A stretch of DNA of 64,000 nucleotides from an uncultured Corynebacterium sp. (GCF_946221935.1 NZ_CAMIGN010000010.1:34628-98627), one strand, 5' to 3'; positions 38,194 to 48,076 are shown, counted from the stretch's first letter. The notes: generated by a model not told the origin, from the sequence alone. Numbers and translations are program-made.

Positions 38194-38880
38194 CTACTTT
38201 ACGGCTGCCAGGAAGCTATTCGTCCGCTTCTCTTCGCCGATGGTGGTGTGCGGTCCGTGCCCCGGCAAGACGATGTCTTCGTCCGCAAAATCCGTAGTCA
38301 GCTTCTTCAAGCTCAGCATCATGTCCTCCGGCGAGCAACCAGGCAGATCGGTGCGCCCTACTCCCCCGCGGAAAAGGACATCGCCGCCGATAATCAGCCC
38401 ATCCACGCGGAACATCACATGGCCTGGGGAATGACCGGGCATGTGGTGGATCTCGAACTCCGTGCCGCCAATGCTTATCGAGTCCTCAAGGAGATGAATA
38501 TCCTCAATAGCTGGCATATTGGCCACGTCGAAAGGTACCGCGAGCGGGCTGGCTGCCTGATCCATCTCCAACATGAAACGATCCAGCTCGTGAACGAACA
38601 CCGGCACGCCAAAGGCACCCGCGTCTCGGATGTGGTCAATGTGGCCGTGAGTCAACACCACTTTCTCTACCTTGAAGTTGTGTTCGGTGGCGAGACTTTG
38701 AATACGCTCGTACGCACCTAGCCCAGGATCGATAACGACCGCCGGGAAGTTTTCCCCTGAGGTGGCGTCAGAACCATCAATCAAAACATAGCAATTGGTC
38801 TCGAAGGGTCCAGCGGCGAAGCTCAAGATCTGCGTGGTCTCCGGCAGGGCTACGGGACGGTCGGAGTAATTGGTGCTCAT
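38194..38880 (-). CDS. MBL-fold metallo-hydrolase (glyoxalase II-like)
   Basis: Metallo-beta-lactamase fold hydrolase. The HxHxDH metal motif is in THGHIDH and the downstream ligands in MPGHSPGHVMF and LPGHGPHT. Similar proteins are annotated hydroxyacylglutathione hydrolase, but the true substrate in a mycothiol-using organism is unknown. The frame is open to 38961; I place the start at the ATG at 38880 (228 residues), where the family homology begins. Divergent from the cyclophilin gene and 22 bp ahead of hisS. Confidence 0.88.
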   Translation of the reverse strand: MSTNYSDRPVALPETTQILSFAAGPFETNCYVLIDGSDATSGENFPAVVIDPGLGAYERIQSLATEHNFKVEKVVLTHGHIDHIRDAGAFGVPVFVHELDRFMLEMDQAASPLAVPFDVANMPAIEDIHLLEDSISIGGTEFEIHHMPGHSPGHVMFRVDGLIIGGDVLFRGGVGRTDLPGCSPEDMMLSLKKLTTDFADEDIVLPGHGPHTTIGEEKRTNSFLAAVK

Positions 38881-38992
38881 GCCACTACACCCTAGCGAAA
38901 GCTCATCAAGGGGCGTGCCCTTGTGCCCGATTCGTGCTCTCCATAAGGCATAATGGATCACCGTATCTAGCAGAAGAAAGGCTCTAGAAAAC

Positions 38993-39856
38993 GTGTCTGA
39001 AAAGAACTACCCGAACGAGGCCAAGCGCGACGAGGCGCTAAAGGAGCTGGAAAAGGCTCTGAAGTCTCGTGAACGCAAGGCCAAGATCGCTCCTCTGGGC
39101 GTGGTTTTCGCCACCCTCGCCGTGCTGGTCCTTATCGTAGGTGGCATCTGGTTCGCTTCCACCTATAGTTCCGATAAAGATGAGGATCAGGTCGCCGAAA
39201 GCAACGAGCAGACCTCCGAGCCGGAAGTGGAAACCGCAGCACTCCCCGAGGGGCCTCTGAAGCCCTACGGCAATAGCGTCAAGTGCGAGTACAAGAAGGA
39301 CCCGAAGGGCAAGCTCAGCGAGGCTGGTCTGCCGGACGGCAATGACGTTTCTGCACATGGCACCCAGAAGGTGACTCTCACCGTGAACGGCGAGAAGGTT
39401 GGTCTGGAGCTGGCCAACGATAAATCTCCGTGCTCGACGAATTCCTTCGCGCATCTGGTGCAGAAGAAATTCTACGATTCCACCAAGTGCCACCGTTCCG
39501 TCAAGTCTGACTCCATGACCATCCTGCAGTGCGGTGACCCGGAGGGCACCGGTGCAGGCGGCCCAGGCTACTCGTTCCCGGATGAGTACCCGACGAACGG
39601 AGTTAAGAAGGACAAGGCTGAAACTCCCGTCAACTACAAGCGCGGAACCCTGGCCATGGCCAACAGCGGTCCGAACACGAACGGAAGTCAGTTCTTCCTG
39701 GTAACGGGAGATACCACCTTGCCGCCGAAGTACAACATCTTCGGCACTATCGACGAAGAGGGTCTAAAGGCACTCGACAAGCTGATGGAGAAGGCACCGG
39801 AGGGTGATGCAGCCCCGACCGAGGACATCAAGATCGAGTCCGCGGTACTGGGTTAA
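38993..39856 (+). CDS. Membrane-anchored cyclophilin-type peptidyl-prolyl isomerase
   Basis: A 287-residue protein with a charged coiled N-terminus (1-32), a transmembrane helix at about 33-55, an acidic linker and an extracytoplasmic cyclophilin domain. The signature is GTLAMANSGPNTNGSQFFLV, and YNIFGTIDEEGL follows. Likely assists folding of exported proteins at the membrane. GTG start. It corresponds in position to mycobacterial PpiB between the MBL gene and rel, but is encoded on the opposite strand to both neighbours. Confidence 0.92.
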   Translation: MSEKNYPNEAKRDEALKELEKALKSRERKAKIAPLGVVFATLAVLVLIVGGIWFASTYSSDKDEDQVAESNEQTSEPEVETAALPEGPLKPYGNSVKCEYKKDPKGKLSEAGLPDGNDVSAHGTQKVTLTVNGEKVGLELANDKSPCSTNSFAHLVQKKFYDSTKCHRSVKSDSMTILQCGDPEGTGAGGPGYSFPDEYPTNGVKKDKAETPVNYKRGTLAMANSGPNTNGSQFFLVTGDTTLPPKYNIFGTIDEEGLKALDKLMEKAPEGDAAPTEDIKIESAVLG

Positions 39857-39900
39857 CTCCCACCGCGCTAAATCCGACCGCGTTAAGTCCCACTGCGCAA
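39852..39900. repeat. Short degenerate tandem repeats behind the cyclophilin gene
   Basis: Three units of 14-16 bp (TTAACTCCCACCGCGC, TAAATCCGACCGCG, TTAAGTCCCACTGCGC) start at the cyclophilin stop codon. Each unit begins with a TAA-containing segment, so stops recur in more than one frame. Confidence 0.55.
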
Positions 39901-39910
39901 GATGCAACGT

Positions 39911-39944
39911 GACCGGAGGGGCTAGATCCTTCTAGCCGCCGGTC
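39911..39944. terminator. Hairpin between convergent cyclophilin and rel genes
   Basis: Arms GACCGG and GGCTAGA pair with TCTAGCC and CCGGTC around a TCCT loop, with only small internal mismatches. It overlaps the rel stop codon and lacks a U-tract on either strand. Long GC-rich hairpins of this kind are candidate bidirectional terminators in actinobacteria. Confidence 0.6.
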
Positions 39945-42199
39945 GTCACACGGTAGACGTCATAGACACCCTCGACATTGCGCAACTGGTTCATCATGTA
40001 GCCCAGCTGCTTCGTGTCCGACACCTCGAAAGTAAAGCGGATCGTTGCCACCCGGTCGCCCGCTGTGTGCGAATTCGTGGCAATAATCGGCACCTTCTGC
40101 TCCGATACAACGCGTGTGACCTCGGAGAGCAATCCATTGCGATCCAGTCCTTCGATCTGGATCGTCACCATAAACACCGCGTTGTGGAAGCTGCTTGCCC
40201 ACGAAACCTCGATGATGCGCTGTGGCTCTTGATGTAGTTTCTCGGCATTAGTGCAGTCGGTGCGGTGGACACTAACTCCCCCGCCCTTCGTGATGAAGCC
40301 GAAGATCTTATCGCCCGGCACTGGAGTACAACACTTTGCCAGCTTGGCAGAGAAATCCGACTCTCCTTGAACTAGGATGCCGGAGCCATCTCCCCGCCCT
40401 TCCTGTGGCGTGTTGGCAATCTTCGATGTGGCGGGGCGAGAATGTAAAACGTCATCCGCCTCGGATTCCGGCTCCACCCCGTCAACCAGGCGGTGGCATA
40501 CGTTCCCCGCTGTGATCTCTCCCCGCCCAATGGCCGTATATAGTGCCTCAACGTCAGAGTAGTTAAGTTCGCTGGCCAGCAATCGCAGCGATTCGTGCGT
40601 AAACAATCGGTGCACCGCAAGGCCACCGCGTTGTGCCTCCGCGGCCAGCATATCGCGGCCTTTTTCTGCAGCTTCTTCACGGCGTTCTTTGGCGAACCAT
40701 TGACGGATCTTCGCCTTCGCCCGTGGGGAGACGACAATGTTCATCCAGTCCTTCGACGGGCCGGAGTTTTGATCCTTGGAGGTGAATACCTCTACCTTGT
40801 CGCCCGTCTTAAGCTTGGATTCCAGCGCCACTAACTTGCCGTTGACTTTCGCGCCAATGCAGCGATGCCCAATCTCCGTGTGCACCGCATAAGCGAAGTC
40901 GATCGGTGTGGAGCCGTTCGGCAGCGTAATCGCATCTCCCTTTGGAGTGAATACGAAGATCTGGTTGGTGGAGAGGTCATAACGAAGCGAATCCAGGAAC
41001 TCATTCGGATCCGCTGCTTCCTTCTGCCAATCCAGCAACTGGCGCATCCACGCCATCTGGTCTACTTCCTGCGACTCGCTATTGTTATTGCCGCGAGTTT
41101 CCTTGTAGCGCCAATGCGCCGCGATGCCGTATTCGGCATTATGGTGCATTTCATGGGTGCGGATCTGCACCTCCAGTGGCTTGGTATCGGGTCCAATCAC
41201 TGTGGTGTGCAGCGATTGGTACACACCAAAACGGGGCGAGGAGATGTAGTCCTTAAAACGTCCCGGCATTGGCTGATATAGCGTATGGATCGCGCCAACC
41301 GCGGCATAACAGTCCTTCACGCTATCCACGAGGATGCGTACCCCGACCAGGTCAAAGATCTCGTCGAAGTCGCGGCCGCGGACAATCATTTTCTGGTAGA
41401 TCGACCAGTAGTGCTTCGGTCGGCCTTCCACGGTGGCATGCAGAGAGCTGCGAGACATTGCCAACTCGATCTCCTGCTTGACCTTGGCCAGGTACTGGTC
41501 ACGCTTCGGAGCCCGGTCGGCAACGAGACGCACGATCTCGTCGTACTTCTTCGGGTACAAAATGGCGAAAGCGAGATCTTCTAGCTCCCACTTCACCGTC
41601 GCCATGCCCAGGCGGTGCGCTAGCGGAGCGATCACCTCAAGGGTTTCGCGGGCCTTTTTAGCCTGCTTTTCTGGTGGCAGGAAGCGCATCGTGCGCATGT
41701 TGTGGAGCCGATCCGACACCTTGATCACCAGCACGCGCGGATCCTCGGACATGGCGACGATCATCTTGCGGATCGTTTCTGCCTCCGCCGCGGACCCCAG
41801 CACTACCTTGTCGAGCTTAGTGACGCCATCTACAAGACGTGCGACCTCTGTGCCGAAATCGCGGGAAAGATCCTCCAGCGAGTAATCCGTATCCTCCACC
41901 GTGTCATGTAGTAGTGCTGCGACCACCGTGGTGGTATCCATACCTATCTCGGCGGCAATAGTTGCCACGGCGAGCGGATGGGTAATGTACGGCTCACCCG
42001 ACTTGCGCTTAACGCCCTCGTGCAGCCTTTCGGCCGTCGTATATGCGCGGTTGAGCAGAGCCAGATCGGCACGCGGATGAAAACGTCGGTGCACAGAAAT
42101 GAGTGGCCCCAGAACCGGATTAATCTTCGGTTTACCGGTGCCGGTGAGGCTGCGCGCGATGCGGGCCGCCATCCATAGCGAACCCTTTTCGTTGCTCAT
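39932..42199 (-). CDS. rel: Bifunctional (p)ppGpp synthetase/hydrolase Rel
   Basis: RSH enzyme of the stringent response, 755 residues. The HD hydrolase domain carries HDTVEDT at residues 98-104. The synthetase domain follows at about 230-350 (FDEIFDLVGVRILVDSVKDCYAAVGAIH and FKDYISSPR). TGS (TPKGDAITLPNGSTPIDFAYAVH), helical and zinc-finger/CC parts (KCCTPVPGD), and a C-terminal ACT domain complete it. Both catalytic motifs look intact, so synthesis and hydrolysis are expected. Downstream of apt, as in mycobacteria. Confidence 0.98.
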   Translation of the reverse strand: MSNEKGSLWMAARIARSLTGTGKPKINPVLGPLISVHRRFHPRADLALLNRAYTTAERLHEGVKRKSGEPYITHPLAVATIAAEIGMDTTTVVAALLHDTVEDTDYSLEDLSRDFGTEVARLVDGVTKLDKVVLGSAAEAETIRKMIVAMSEDPRVLVIKVSDRLHNMRTMRFLPPEKQAKKARETLEVIAPLAHRLGMATVKWELEDLAFAILYPKKYDEIVRLVADRAPKRDQYLAKVKQEIELAMSRSSLHATVEGRPKHYWSIYQKMIVRGRDFDEIFDLVGVRILVDSVKDCYAAVGAIHTLYQPMPGRFKDYISSPRFGVYQSLHTTVIGPDTKPLEVQIRTHEMHHNAEYGIAAHWRYKETRGNNNSESQEVDQMAWMRQLLDWQKEAADPNEFLDSLRYDLSTNQIFVFTPKGDAITLPNGSTPIDFAYAVHTEIGHRCIGAKVNGKLVALESKLKTGDKVEVFTSKDQNSGPSKDWMNIVVSPRAKAKIRQWFAKERREEAAEKGRDMLAAEAQRGGLAVHRLFTHESLRLLASELNYSDVEALYTAIGRGEITAGNVCHRLVDGVEPESEADDVLHSRPATSKIANTPQEGRGDGSGILVQGESDFSAKLAKCCTPVPGDKIFGFITKGGGVSVHRTDCTNAEKLHQEPQRIIEVSWASSFHNAVFMVTIQIEGLDRNGLLSEVTRVVSEQKVPIIATNSHTAGDRVATIRFTFEVSDTKQLGYMMNQLRNVEGVYDVYRVTTGG

Positions 42200-42293
42200 T
42201 ACCGCTTACATCCTGCCTATGTTTCTCTAGCTCGTTCTATGTAGTTGTGGGTCTTTTGTGGACGCCACCTACGTCTCAAAGCAGCCGAGAGGG

Positions 42294-42875
42294 TCAGCCA
42301 GCGTGATCGACCACATAAAGTGGCAGATCCTTGAGGCGATCGCGGCCGTCCAACGCAGCCACTTCTAGCACCACGCCCAGTCCGCAGACATTCGCCCCTG
42401 CTTTTTCCAGCAGTTCCCGAGACGCGCTCAGCGTTCCGCCCGTGGCCAAAACGTCGTCGATGAGGAACACATTCTTGCCTTGCAGCGGAATGGCATTACC
42501 GGCGGGGATCTCCAGGGCGGCCGTGCCGTACTCCAAAGCGTAGTCGACGTGGTGGACAGGAGGTGGCAGTTTACCGCCTTTTCGAACTGCTAGAATGCCC
42601 ACCCCCAGTTCGTAAGCGACGGCGCTGCCGAGGAGGAAACCGCGCGCATCCAAACCACCAATGAGGTCAATGTCGTAGTTGCGGCAGTGATTTGCCAGAT
42701 CCTTCACCAGGGCTTTGAACGCTGCGGGATCAGCCAGTACTGGAGTGAGATCCTCAAAGACGATTCCGCGCGAGGGGAAGTCCGGAACGATCCTGATGAG
42801 ACGGCGGAGTGCCTTGGCGGCAGACTCCGGTTGTTCGGTGCTTGTTGCGTTGGCTGTTTCTTTGGCAGAAGTCAA
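42294..42875 (-). CDS. apt: Adenine phosphoribosyltransferase
   Basis: Salvages adenine to AMP with PRPP. The PRPP motif VFLIDDVLATGGTL and the GLDARGFLLGSA segment are present. The frame is open to a GTG at 42935 that overlaps the preceding lipoprotein gene and has no ribosome site. I prefer the TTG at 42875, preceded by AGAAGAGG, which removes a basic 20-residue extension and leaves 193 residues. The APRT-rel pairing is conserved in the order. Confidence 0.93.
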   Translation of the reverse strand: MTSAKETANATSTEQPESAAKALRRLIRIVPDFPSRGIVFEDLTPVLADPAAFKALVKDLANHCRNYDIDLIGGLDARGFLLGSAVAYELGVGILAVRKGGKLPPPVHHVDYALEYGTAALEIPAGNAIPLQGKNVFLIDDVLATGGTLSASRELLEKAGANVCGLGVVLEVAALDGRDRLKDLPLYVVDHAG

Positions 42876-42903
42876 GCTCTCGGGTCCTCTTCTCTTGTGG
42901 CGC

Positions 42904-44604
42904 TTAGCCGTGCTGCTCGGTTTCGTAGTGCTCACTAGGGTTGGCAGGTTCCGTGGCTTCGGTTCCTACGGCTCCATCATCGTGCTGGTCAGAAGCCCGG
43001 CCAGTAGCCACCGGCTCGTCGGATTCGATCCAGCGGTCCATATTCCAGCTCACTCCCGAATCAGAGGTGCTGTCCAACACGTTCGCGGCATGAATCTCAG
43101 CCAGGATGGTGCGTGGTTCGGTCACTAGTGGCATGGTGATGGCTTGCTCGGCAAGAACTGCTTCCGCGGCGCGGATCCCCTTCAACGGAGAAGCCTGGGT
43201 GGAGTTCACCTCGGAATTGCGGCCTATTGCCGAGCGGGTATCCAATGCCACGTCGTAATCTACGCCAAGTAGCCCATAGTTTTCAGACTTGCGGGGCACG
43301 GCCTCGATCTTTACGCCCGCCTTGGCACACTGAGAAGACAGGGCGTCGACAATCTTTTTATACCGCGGAACGCTATCGAGGAAACCAATCCGAATGGTCT
43401 GTCCGTTCAGCAACGTCCGCGCTTGTTCAATGTCGACGGCGGTGTTTGCATCGTTAATGTCGTTGAGGTATCCCCGCAGAGGGTGACCGGGTCCGATGAC
43501 GCGCAGTCCGGTGGGTTGCACCGCCGCGCCGGTCTCCTTTTCCACTTCCCCGGCCAAAACCTTGCGGTCGATGCAGGCATTGAATGCGCGACGAGCCGCG
43601 GGATCCTGCAATACGCCCAAACCGGAAAGGCGGAGTGTATCTGTGCGTTCCGCGTTGGTTTCAACGACGCGGAAATCGTCACTATTCAGCCCTAGGTCGC
43701 TTGCTACCTTGCCTGGCTTATCGCCAGCCCCTTGCTCGGTATCTACGACAGAAAGTTGTTTATTGTCCGCAAGCTTCTTAACGTCCGCATCACGCGGCCA
43801 CAAGTACAACGGAGTCTGGGCGGGCTCCACGCCCTTCCACTCGGGGTTCTTCTCCAGCTTCAGCGACCCATTTTCCTCCTTGCCGCTGATCTTGTACGGC
43901 CCCGAAGTCGGCACGTCGGCCGGGTTAGTCTTGTCGAAAGAGAAGACGTCTTGCCACGCCCGACCCAGATCAGTGAGGGTCTGCTCATCGGAAGAATTAA
44001 GTGCAGTGACGATATCGTCTACCCCTGCCTTCTTCGCCACGGTATGGGACGGCAAAACCGTGCCGGGGCCAAAGAGTTCGCGGTAGCGCTCTCCGCGCTT
44101 ATCCGCAAAATGCACGCTAAACTTCTTTGCCCCTGCGGCACATTCGACTTGCTTTACCTGACCGAACAATGGCATATCGGAGCCGAAGAGATCGGGGCGA
44201 GTACTGGCCTTGTACGCCAGCAAGAAATCATCGCAAACTACCGGCTTAGCATCGGAGTAGGTCGCTTTCTCATTGATGGTGTAGTCCACGCGCCGCGGGT
44301 TGCCCGGCGCAGGCTTTGCAGTGACTAAGTCGCCATTGGGCAGAATCTGACCACGTGGCCCGGAAATGAATGCTCCCGGGTATAGACGGGCGGATACTTT
44401 CGCTGCGCCCGTTGCCACGCCAACACCTGTGCCCGCATTGGAGGTGACCAGGTCGCTCGACAGGACATAGCCGAACTGCTCGGGAGTGTTAGCAACACCA
44501 GCGTCTTTGCCGCAGCCGGCAAGACCCGCAGCTGCCAGAGCGACGGATAGAGCCAGCACCATGGTCGCTTTCGTCGACCCGCCTGTGTGCCGTTTGCGGT
44601 TCAC
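42904..44604 (-). CDS. Lipoprotein of the peptide/solute-binding family 5 (DciAE-like)
   Basis: Extracytoplasmic solute-binding protein, SBP_bac_5 type. Its lipobox is LAGC with the Cys at residue 31. The family core is seen in VDYTINEKATYSDAKPVVCDDFLLAYKA and PTSGPYKISGKEENGSLKLEKNPEW. The GTG at 44604 is chosen over a TTG seven codons upstream because GGGGAGG sits six bases before it. No permease or ATPase genes adjoin it, so it is either an orphan binding protein or has another role. The position between apt and secF matches dciAE of C. glutamicum and Rv2585c of M. tuberculosis. Confidence 0.87.
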   Translation of the reverse strand: MNRKRHTGGSTKATMVLALSVALAAAGLAGCGKDAGVANTPEQFGYVLSSDLVTSNAGTGVGVATGAAKVSARLYPGAFISGPRGQILPNGDLVTAKPAPGNPRRVDYTINEKATYSDAKPVVCDDFLLAYKASTRPDLFGSDMPLFGQVKQVECAAGAKKFSVHFADKRGERYRELFGPGTVLPSHTVAKKAGVDDIVTALNSSDEQTLTDLGRAWQDVFSFDKTNPADVPTSGPYKISGKEENGSLKLEKNPEWKGVEPAQTPLYLWPRDADVKKLADNKQLSVVDTEQGAGDKPGKVASDLGLNSDDFRVVETNAERTDTLRLSGLGVLQDPAARRAFNACIDRKVLAGEVEKETGAAVQPTGLRVIGPGHPLRGYLNDINDANTAVDIEQARTLLNGQTIRIGFLDSVPRYKKIVDALSSQCAKAGVKIEAVPRKSENYGLLGVDYDVALDTRSAIGRNSEVNSTQASPLKGIRAAEAVLAEQAITMPLVTEPRTILAEIHAANVLDSTSDSGVSWNMDRWIESDEPVATGRASDQHDDGAVGTEATEPANPSEHYETEQHG

Positions 44605-44652
44605 TGGTCGCCTCCCCGTAGACAAGTTGTGGATGATTGAGGTCAGTGCTAA

Positions 44653-46014
44653 CTACATGCCCGGACGCCAAGATCGCCCGGCGTCCTCGTTCCCGGCTTC
44701 GCGCTTGTAGTCCTCCATGGAGTCCTCAGCGCTGTGCGAGCTGCGACGTGCGGACTCCATTCGAGCGTTCGGGCTGGAAACCCCACGCTTGGCAGAACCA
44801 CTGATCCTTTCGCTGGAGCTAACTGCAGTTGCCGCTGCGGCGTCATCATCTACCGTATCGTGAGCGCTCTCCTTGTCCATGGCGCTTTCAGCTTCCCCAG
44901 CTTCTTCGGCAACCACAGCGTCGTCTTCCTCCGCTGCAAGGGAACGAGCGCGCTCCACGCGAGCCTCGTGCTGCTTGTACTTCTTCTGACGCATCTTGAA
45001 GGTAACCAACAAAGGTGCGGCGAAGAAGATCGAGCTAAGCGTACCCGCGATCACGCCGATGAATTGCACCAATGCCAGATCCTTTAGCGTACCCACGCCC
45101 ATGATTCCCACAGCTACGACCAGCAGAGAGGCGATCGGAACCAGCGAGAAGATGGAGGTATTGATGGAGCGCATAATGGTCTGGTTGATCGCCAGGTTTG
45201 TTTCCTCGGCATAAGTCGCACGGGTCGAGCCGAATAGTCCGGAAGTATTTTCCTGCACCTTGTCGAACACGACGACCGTGTCATATAGCGAGTAAGCCAG
45301 AATCGTCAGCAGGCCGATCACCGTAGCCGGCGATACTTCGAAGCCGATCAGTGCGTAAATGCCGGACACGACCGTAAGGTCAATCAGCAGACAGAGGATC
45401 GCGGAGATCGCCATGTCGCGCTCCATGCGCACGGCAATGTACAGGAAGACCACCAGCAAGAACACGCCCAGTGCAATGAGCATCTTCTTGGTAATGCTGT
45501 CGCCCCACGACTCGGAGACGGTGGAATCGCTAATTGCGTCCTGGGTTACCTCTCCGGCGTTGTTCTTCGGGTGATACTCGTTGAACAGTGCAGAACGAGC
45601 CTCGCGGATCTGCTCTTCGGACAGGCGCTCCGAGGTGATTTCGATGGATTCAGCGTCGCCGCTACCCACGGTTTGAGTAGCCTGCGGGGCAATTCCCGTG
45701 GCCTGTTCAAAAACTTCGGACACGCTGGATTCGGTGGCGCCACCAGCCGGTGGCATGGTCATGCGCGTGCCGCCTTCGAAGTCGATGCCCAGGCTGAAGC
45801 CGCGCACCACAATCGAAACCAGACAGGCTACGAGAACCGCAACGAGTACGCCATAGAGGCGCCCGCGGTTTTGTACGATACGGAATCCGCCGTTGCCGTT
45901 GTATAGCTTTTCGAAGAAACCACCGGCGTTTGCATCGGGAGCGTCTACTGGTTTGGTCTCTGTGGCGGAAAGCTCCGGGGCATTTTTAGCGCTCAAGGTG
46001 TCAGCCTTACTCAT
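44653..46014 (-). CDS. secF: Protein translocase subunit SecF
   Basis: RND-type accessory subunit of the Sec translocon with six predicted membrane helices. GIDFEGGTRM occurs after the first helix, with the large periplasmic loop before helix 2. The D-x-V-V-S-G and DTVVVFDKVQEN segments are in the membrane half. At 453 residues it has an extra hydrophilic Ala/Glu/Ser-rich C-terminal extension from about residue 355. Its ATG directly follows the secD stop. Confidence 0.97.
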   Translation of the reverse strand: MSKADTLSAKNAPELSATETKPVDAPDANAGGFFEKLYNGNGGFRIVQNRGRLYGVLVAVLVACLVSIVVRGFSLGIDFEGGTRMTMPPAGGATESSVSEVFEQATGIAPQATQTVGSGDAESIEITSERLSEEQIREARSALFNEYHPKNNAGEVTQDAISDSTVSESWGDSITKKMLIALGVFLLVVFLYIAVRMERDMAISAILCLLIDLTVVSGIYALIGFEVSPATVIGLLTILAYSLYDTVVVFDKVQENTSGLFGSTRATYAEETNLAINQTIMRSINTSIFSLVPIASLLVVAVGIMGVGTLKDLALVQFIGVIAGTLSSIFFAAPLLVTFKMRQKKYKQHEARVERARSLAAEEDDAVVAEEAGEAESAMDKESAHDTVDDDAAAATAVSSSERISGSAKRGVSSPNARMESARRSSHSAEDSMEDYKREAGNEDAGRSWRPGM

Positions 46015-47973
46015 TTACTTCCCCTCCTTCTTCTTGGAGGTCGGGGTAACCTTCTCGTCGCTGTCTTTATCTGGTGACGCCTTTACGTCTGTCTCGTCGG
46101 CCTTTTCAGCCTCTGTTCGAGTGTCTTCCTGACTGTCCTGCTCGGCGTCCTCATCAGCGGAAGTCTCAGAGGATTTGCTCGAGGTCTTTGCGGCTTTGGA
46201 ACGGAGAGCGTGTTCGTGCGGCTTGCGGCCGTATTTTCGCTCCGCCGCGCGGTAGGCGGCACCGAGGCCATTGAGCTTCGGCGAGGCGAAGAAACGTCGA
46301 CGGGACATCAGGATCAGCAGCGGCGCAGTCAACAGGAATGCGACCAAGAGGTCGAACAAGGTCGTCAGTCCCAGGGTGAATGCGAAGCCCTTAACATCGC
46401 CGATCGCCAGGAAGTACAGGATCACAGCGGCAATCAGGGAGACGATATTACCGGTAACAATGGTGCTCCGGGCCCGCTGCCAGGCGCGTGGCACAGCCGA
46501 ACGGAAGGTCGATCCATTGCGGATCTCGTCCTTGATCCTTTCGAAGTAGATGACGAAGGAGTCCGCGGTGGTACCGAGGCCGATGATCAGACCAGCGATG
46601 CCCGAAAGATCCAGGCTATAGCCGATCCAGCGGCCGAGCAGGACGATAAATCCGTACACCAGAGAGAAAGCGGCAATCAGCGAGAGAATTGCGACAAAGC
46701 CCAGGCCGCGGTAGTAAGCCAGGGCGTACAACCCCACGAGCACTAGTCCGACCAGGCCAGCGATCACGCCAGCCTTCAGCGATGCCGCACCCAGTGAAGG
46801 CGAGATCGTAGTGGTGGTACCACCTGGCTCGCCGTTTTCACCGACGAAGCTCAACGGAAGCGCACCGTAGCGCAGGTTGTTGGCGAGGTCTTGAGCTTCC
46901 TTTTCAGAGAAGCTACCGGTGATCTGGGAGACCTCCCCCGGAGGTGTTGGCGACTGGATCTGTGGTGCGGAGATGACCTTGGAGTCCAGGGTAATAGCCA
47001 CGCGCTTGCCCATCATCTGCTGACCAAGTGCGTACCAGGTCTCGCCACCCGGGGTCTGGTCACCGGTCTTGAATTTGAAGGTGATGGCCATCTGTGCCGA
47101 GTTCGGCTGCAGGCCGCCAGTAATCTGCGAGTTCGTATCAATCATTTCGCCGGTCAGGCGCTCACCGTTCTTCTCGTCGGTTTCGCCCTTCAGTAGCGGC
47201 GCCGGCCCCAGAACCATCGGTCCCTGGTCACTACACGTAACCAACGGCTTGGCCGGGTCATCGGAGCCTGCCATCGGATCGTTTTTCTCGCAGTCCATCA
47301 GGGATCCGGCGGCCTGCTGCTTGTTGCCATCCGTGCTCTGGCGGTCTGCCTTGAGAATTTCTACCTGCTTATCGCGGCGTTCCTGCTCTTCCACGGAATC
47401 TTTTGGTTCCGGCAGGGGCTTGGACGTTACCTTCATCTTCTTAGGTGCATCCTTCAGCCCCAGCTGCGGGAAAGCCTTCACCATGCGATCCAGGCGCTCG
47501 TTGGCAAGATCCTCACTAATGATGCCTTGCTGCACCCAAGAGTTAGCCATCTTCTGCAGAACCTTCGGGAAGTCCTTGGTTGGTGCACCTGGCTGGGACT
47601 CCGGGCGGAACAGCAGCTGTGACGTCTTACCCAAAGTGCGGGCTTCACCCGCATCCTCGCCCGGCACGGTAATGACTAGGTTATTGCCGTCGGTCACCAC
47701 CGAAGCGCCGGAAACGCCCATGCCGTTCACACGGTTTTCCAAAATGGTTCGCGCTTGATTCAGTTGCTCCGGGGTGGGCGTACCTCCCTGCGGAACCAGT
47801 GTCACGCGGGTGCCGCCCTGCAGGTCAATGCCCAGCTTGGGGCCGAAAGACTTATTGCCCGTGAACATGATTAAGCCCAGCACGATGAGGACGATCACCA
47901 CAAACGCGGCAATCGCCCGCTTCGGCCACGCGAATCCGCTCCGCGCTGCTGTTCTCTTTTTCTTCTTTGCCAC
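46015..47973 (-). CDS. secD: Protein translocase subunit SecD
   Basis: Partner of SecF that uses the proton-motive force to pull exported proteins outward. The first helix is at about residues 14-36, then LGIDLQGGTRVTL. A long periplasmic domain follows and five C-terminal helices begin near residue 400, including GTTADSFVIYFERIKDE. The C-terminal tail (about 590-652) is acidic and Lys-rich. Length 652. A palindrome lies upstream. Confidence 0.97.
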   Translation of the reverse strand: MAKKKKRTAARSGFAWPKRAIAAFVVIVLIVLGLIMFTGNKSFGPKLGIDLQGGTRVTLVPQGGTPTPEQLNQARTILENRVNGMGVSGASVVTDGNNLVITVPGEDAGEARTLGKTSQLLFRPESQPGAPTKDFPKVLQKMANSWVQQGIISEDLANERLDRMVKAFPQLGLKDAPKKMKVTSKPLPEPKDSVEEQERRDKQVEILKADRQSTDGNKQQAAGSLMDCEKNDPMAGSDDPAKPLVTCSDQGPMVLGPAPLLKGETDEKNGERLTGEMIDTNSQITGGLQPNSAQMAITFKFKTGDQTPGGETWYALGQQMMGKRVAITLDSKVISAPQIQSPTPPGEVSQITGSFSEKEAQDLANNLRYGALPLSFVGENGEPGGTTTTISPSLGAASLKAGVIAGLVGLVLVGLYALAYYRGLGFVAILSLIAAFSLVYGFIVLLGRWIGYSLDLSGIAGLIIGLGTTADSFVIYFERIKDEIRNGSTFRSAVPRAWQRARSTIVTGNIVSLIAAVILYFLAIGDVKGFAFTLGLTTLFDLLVAFLLTAPLLILMSRRRFFASPKLNGLGAAYRAAERKYGRKPHEHALRSKAAKTSSKSSETSADEDAEQDSQEDTRTEAEKADETDVKASPDKDSDEKVTPTSKKKEGK

Positions 47974-48061
47974 CGCTAAATTACTCCTGCAATCCGGCCG
48001 CGCATGGGGTGCCGCCGGTGTAGTAAAACATCTAACCCCGTGATACTAGCGCCTTGCCAGG

Positions 48062-48076
48062 GGTGTTTTAAACACC
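48062..48076. promoter_or_regulatory. Palindrome GGTGTTT-T-AAACACC upstream of secD
   Basis: Perfect 7-bp arms around one base, about 90 bp before the secD start in the 153 bp yajC-secD spacer. It may be an operator or part of a promoter; the regulator is unknown. Confidence 0.45.
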
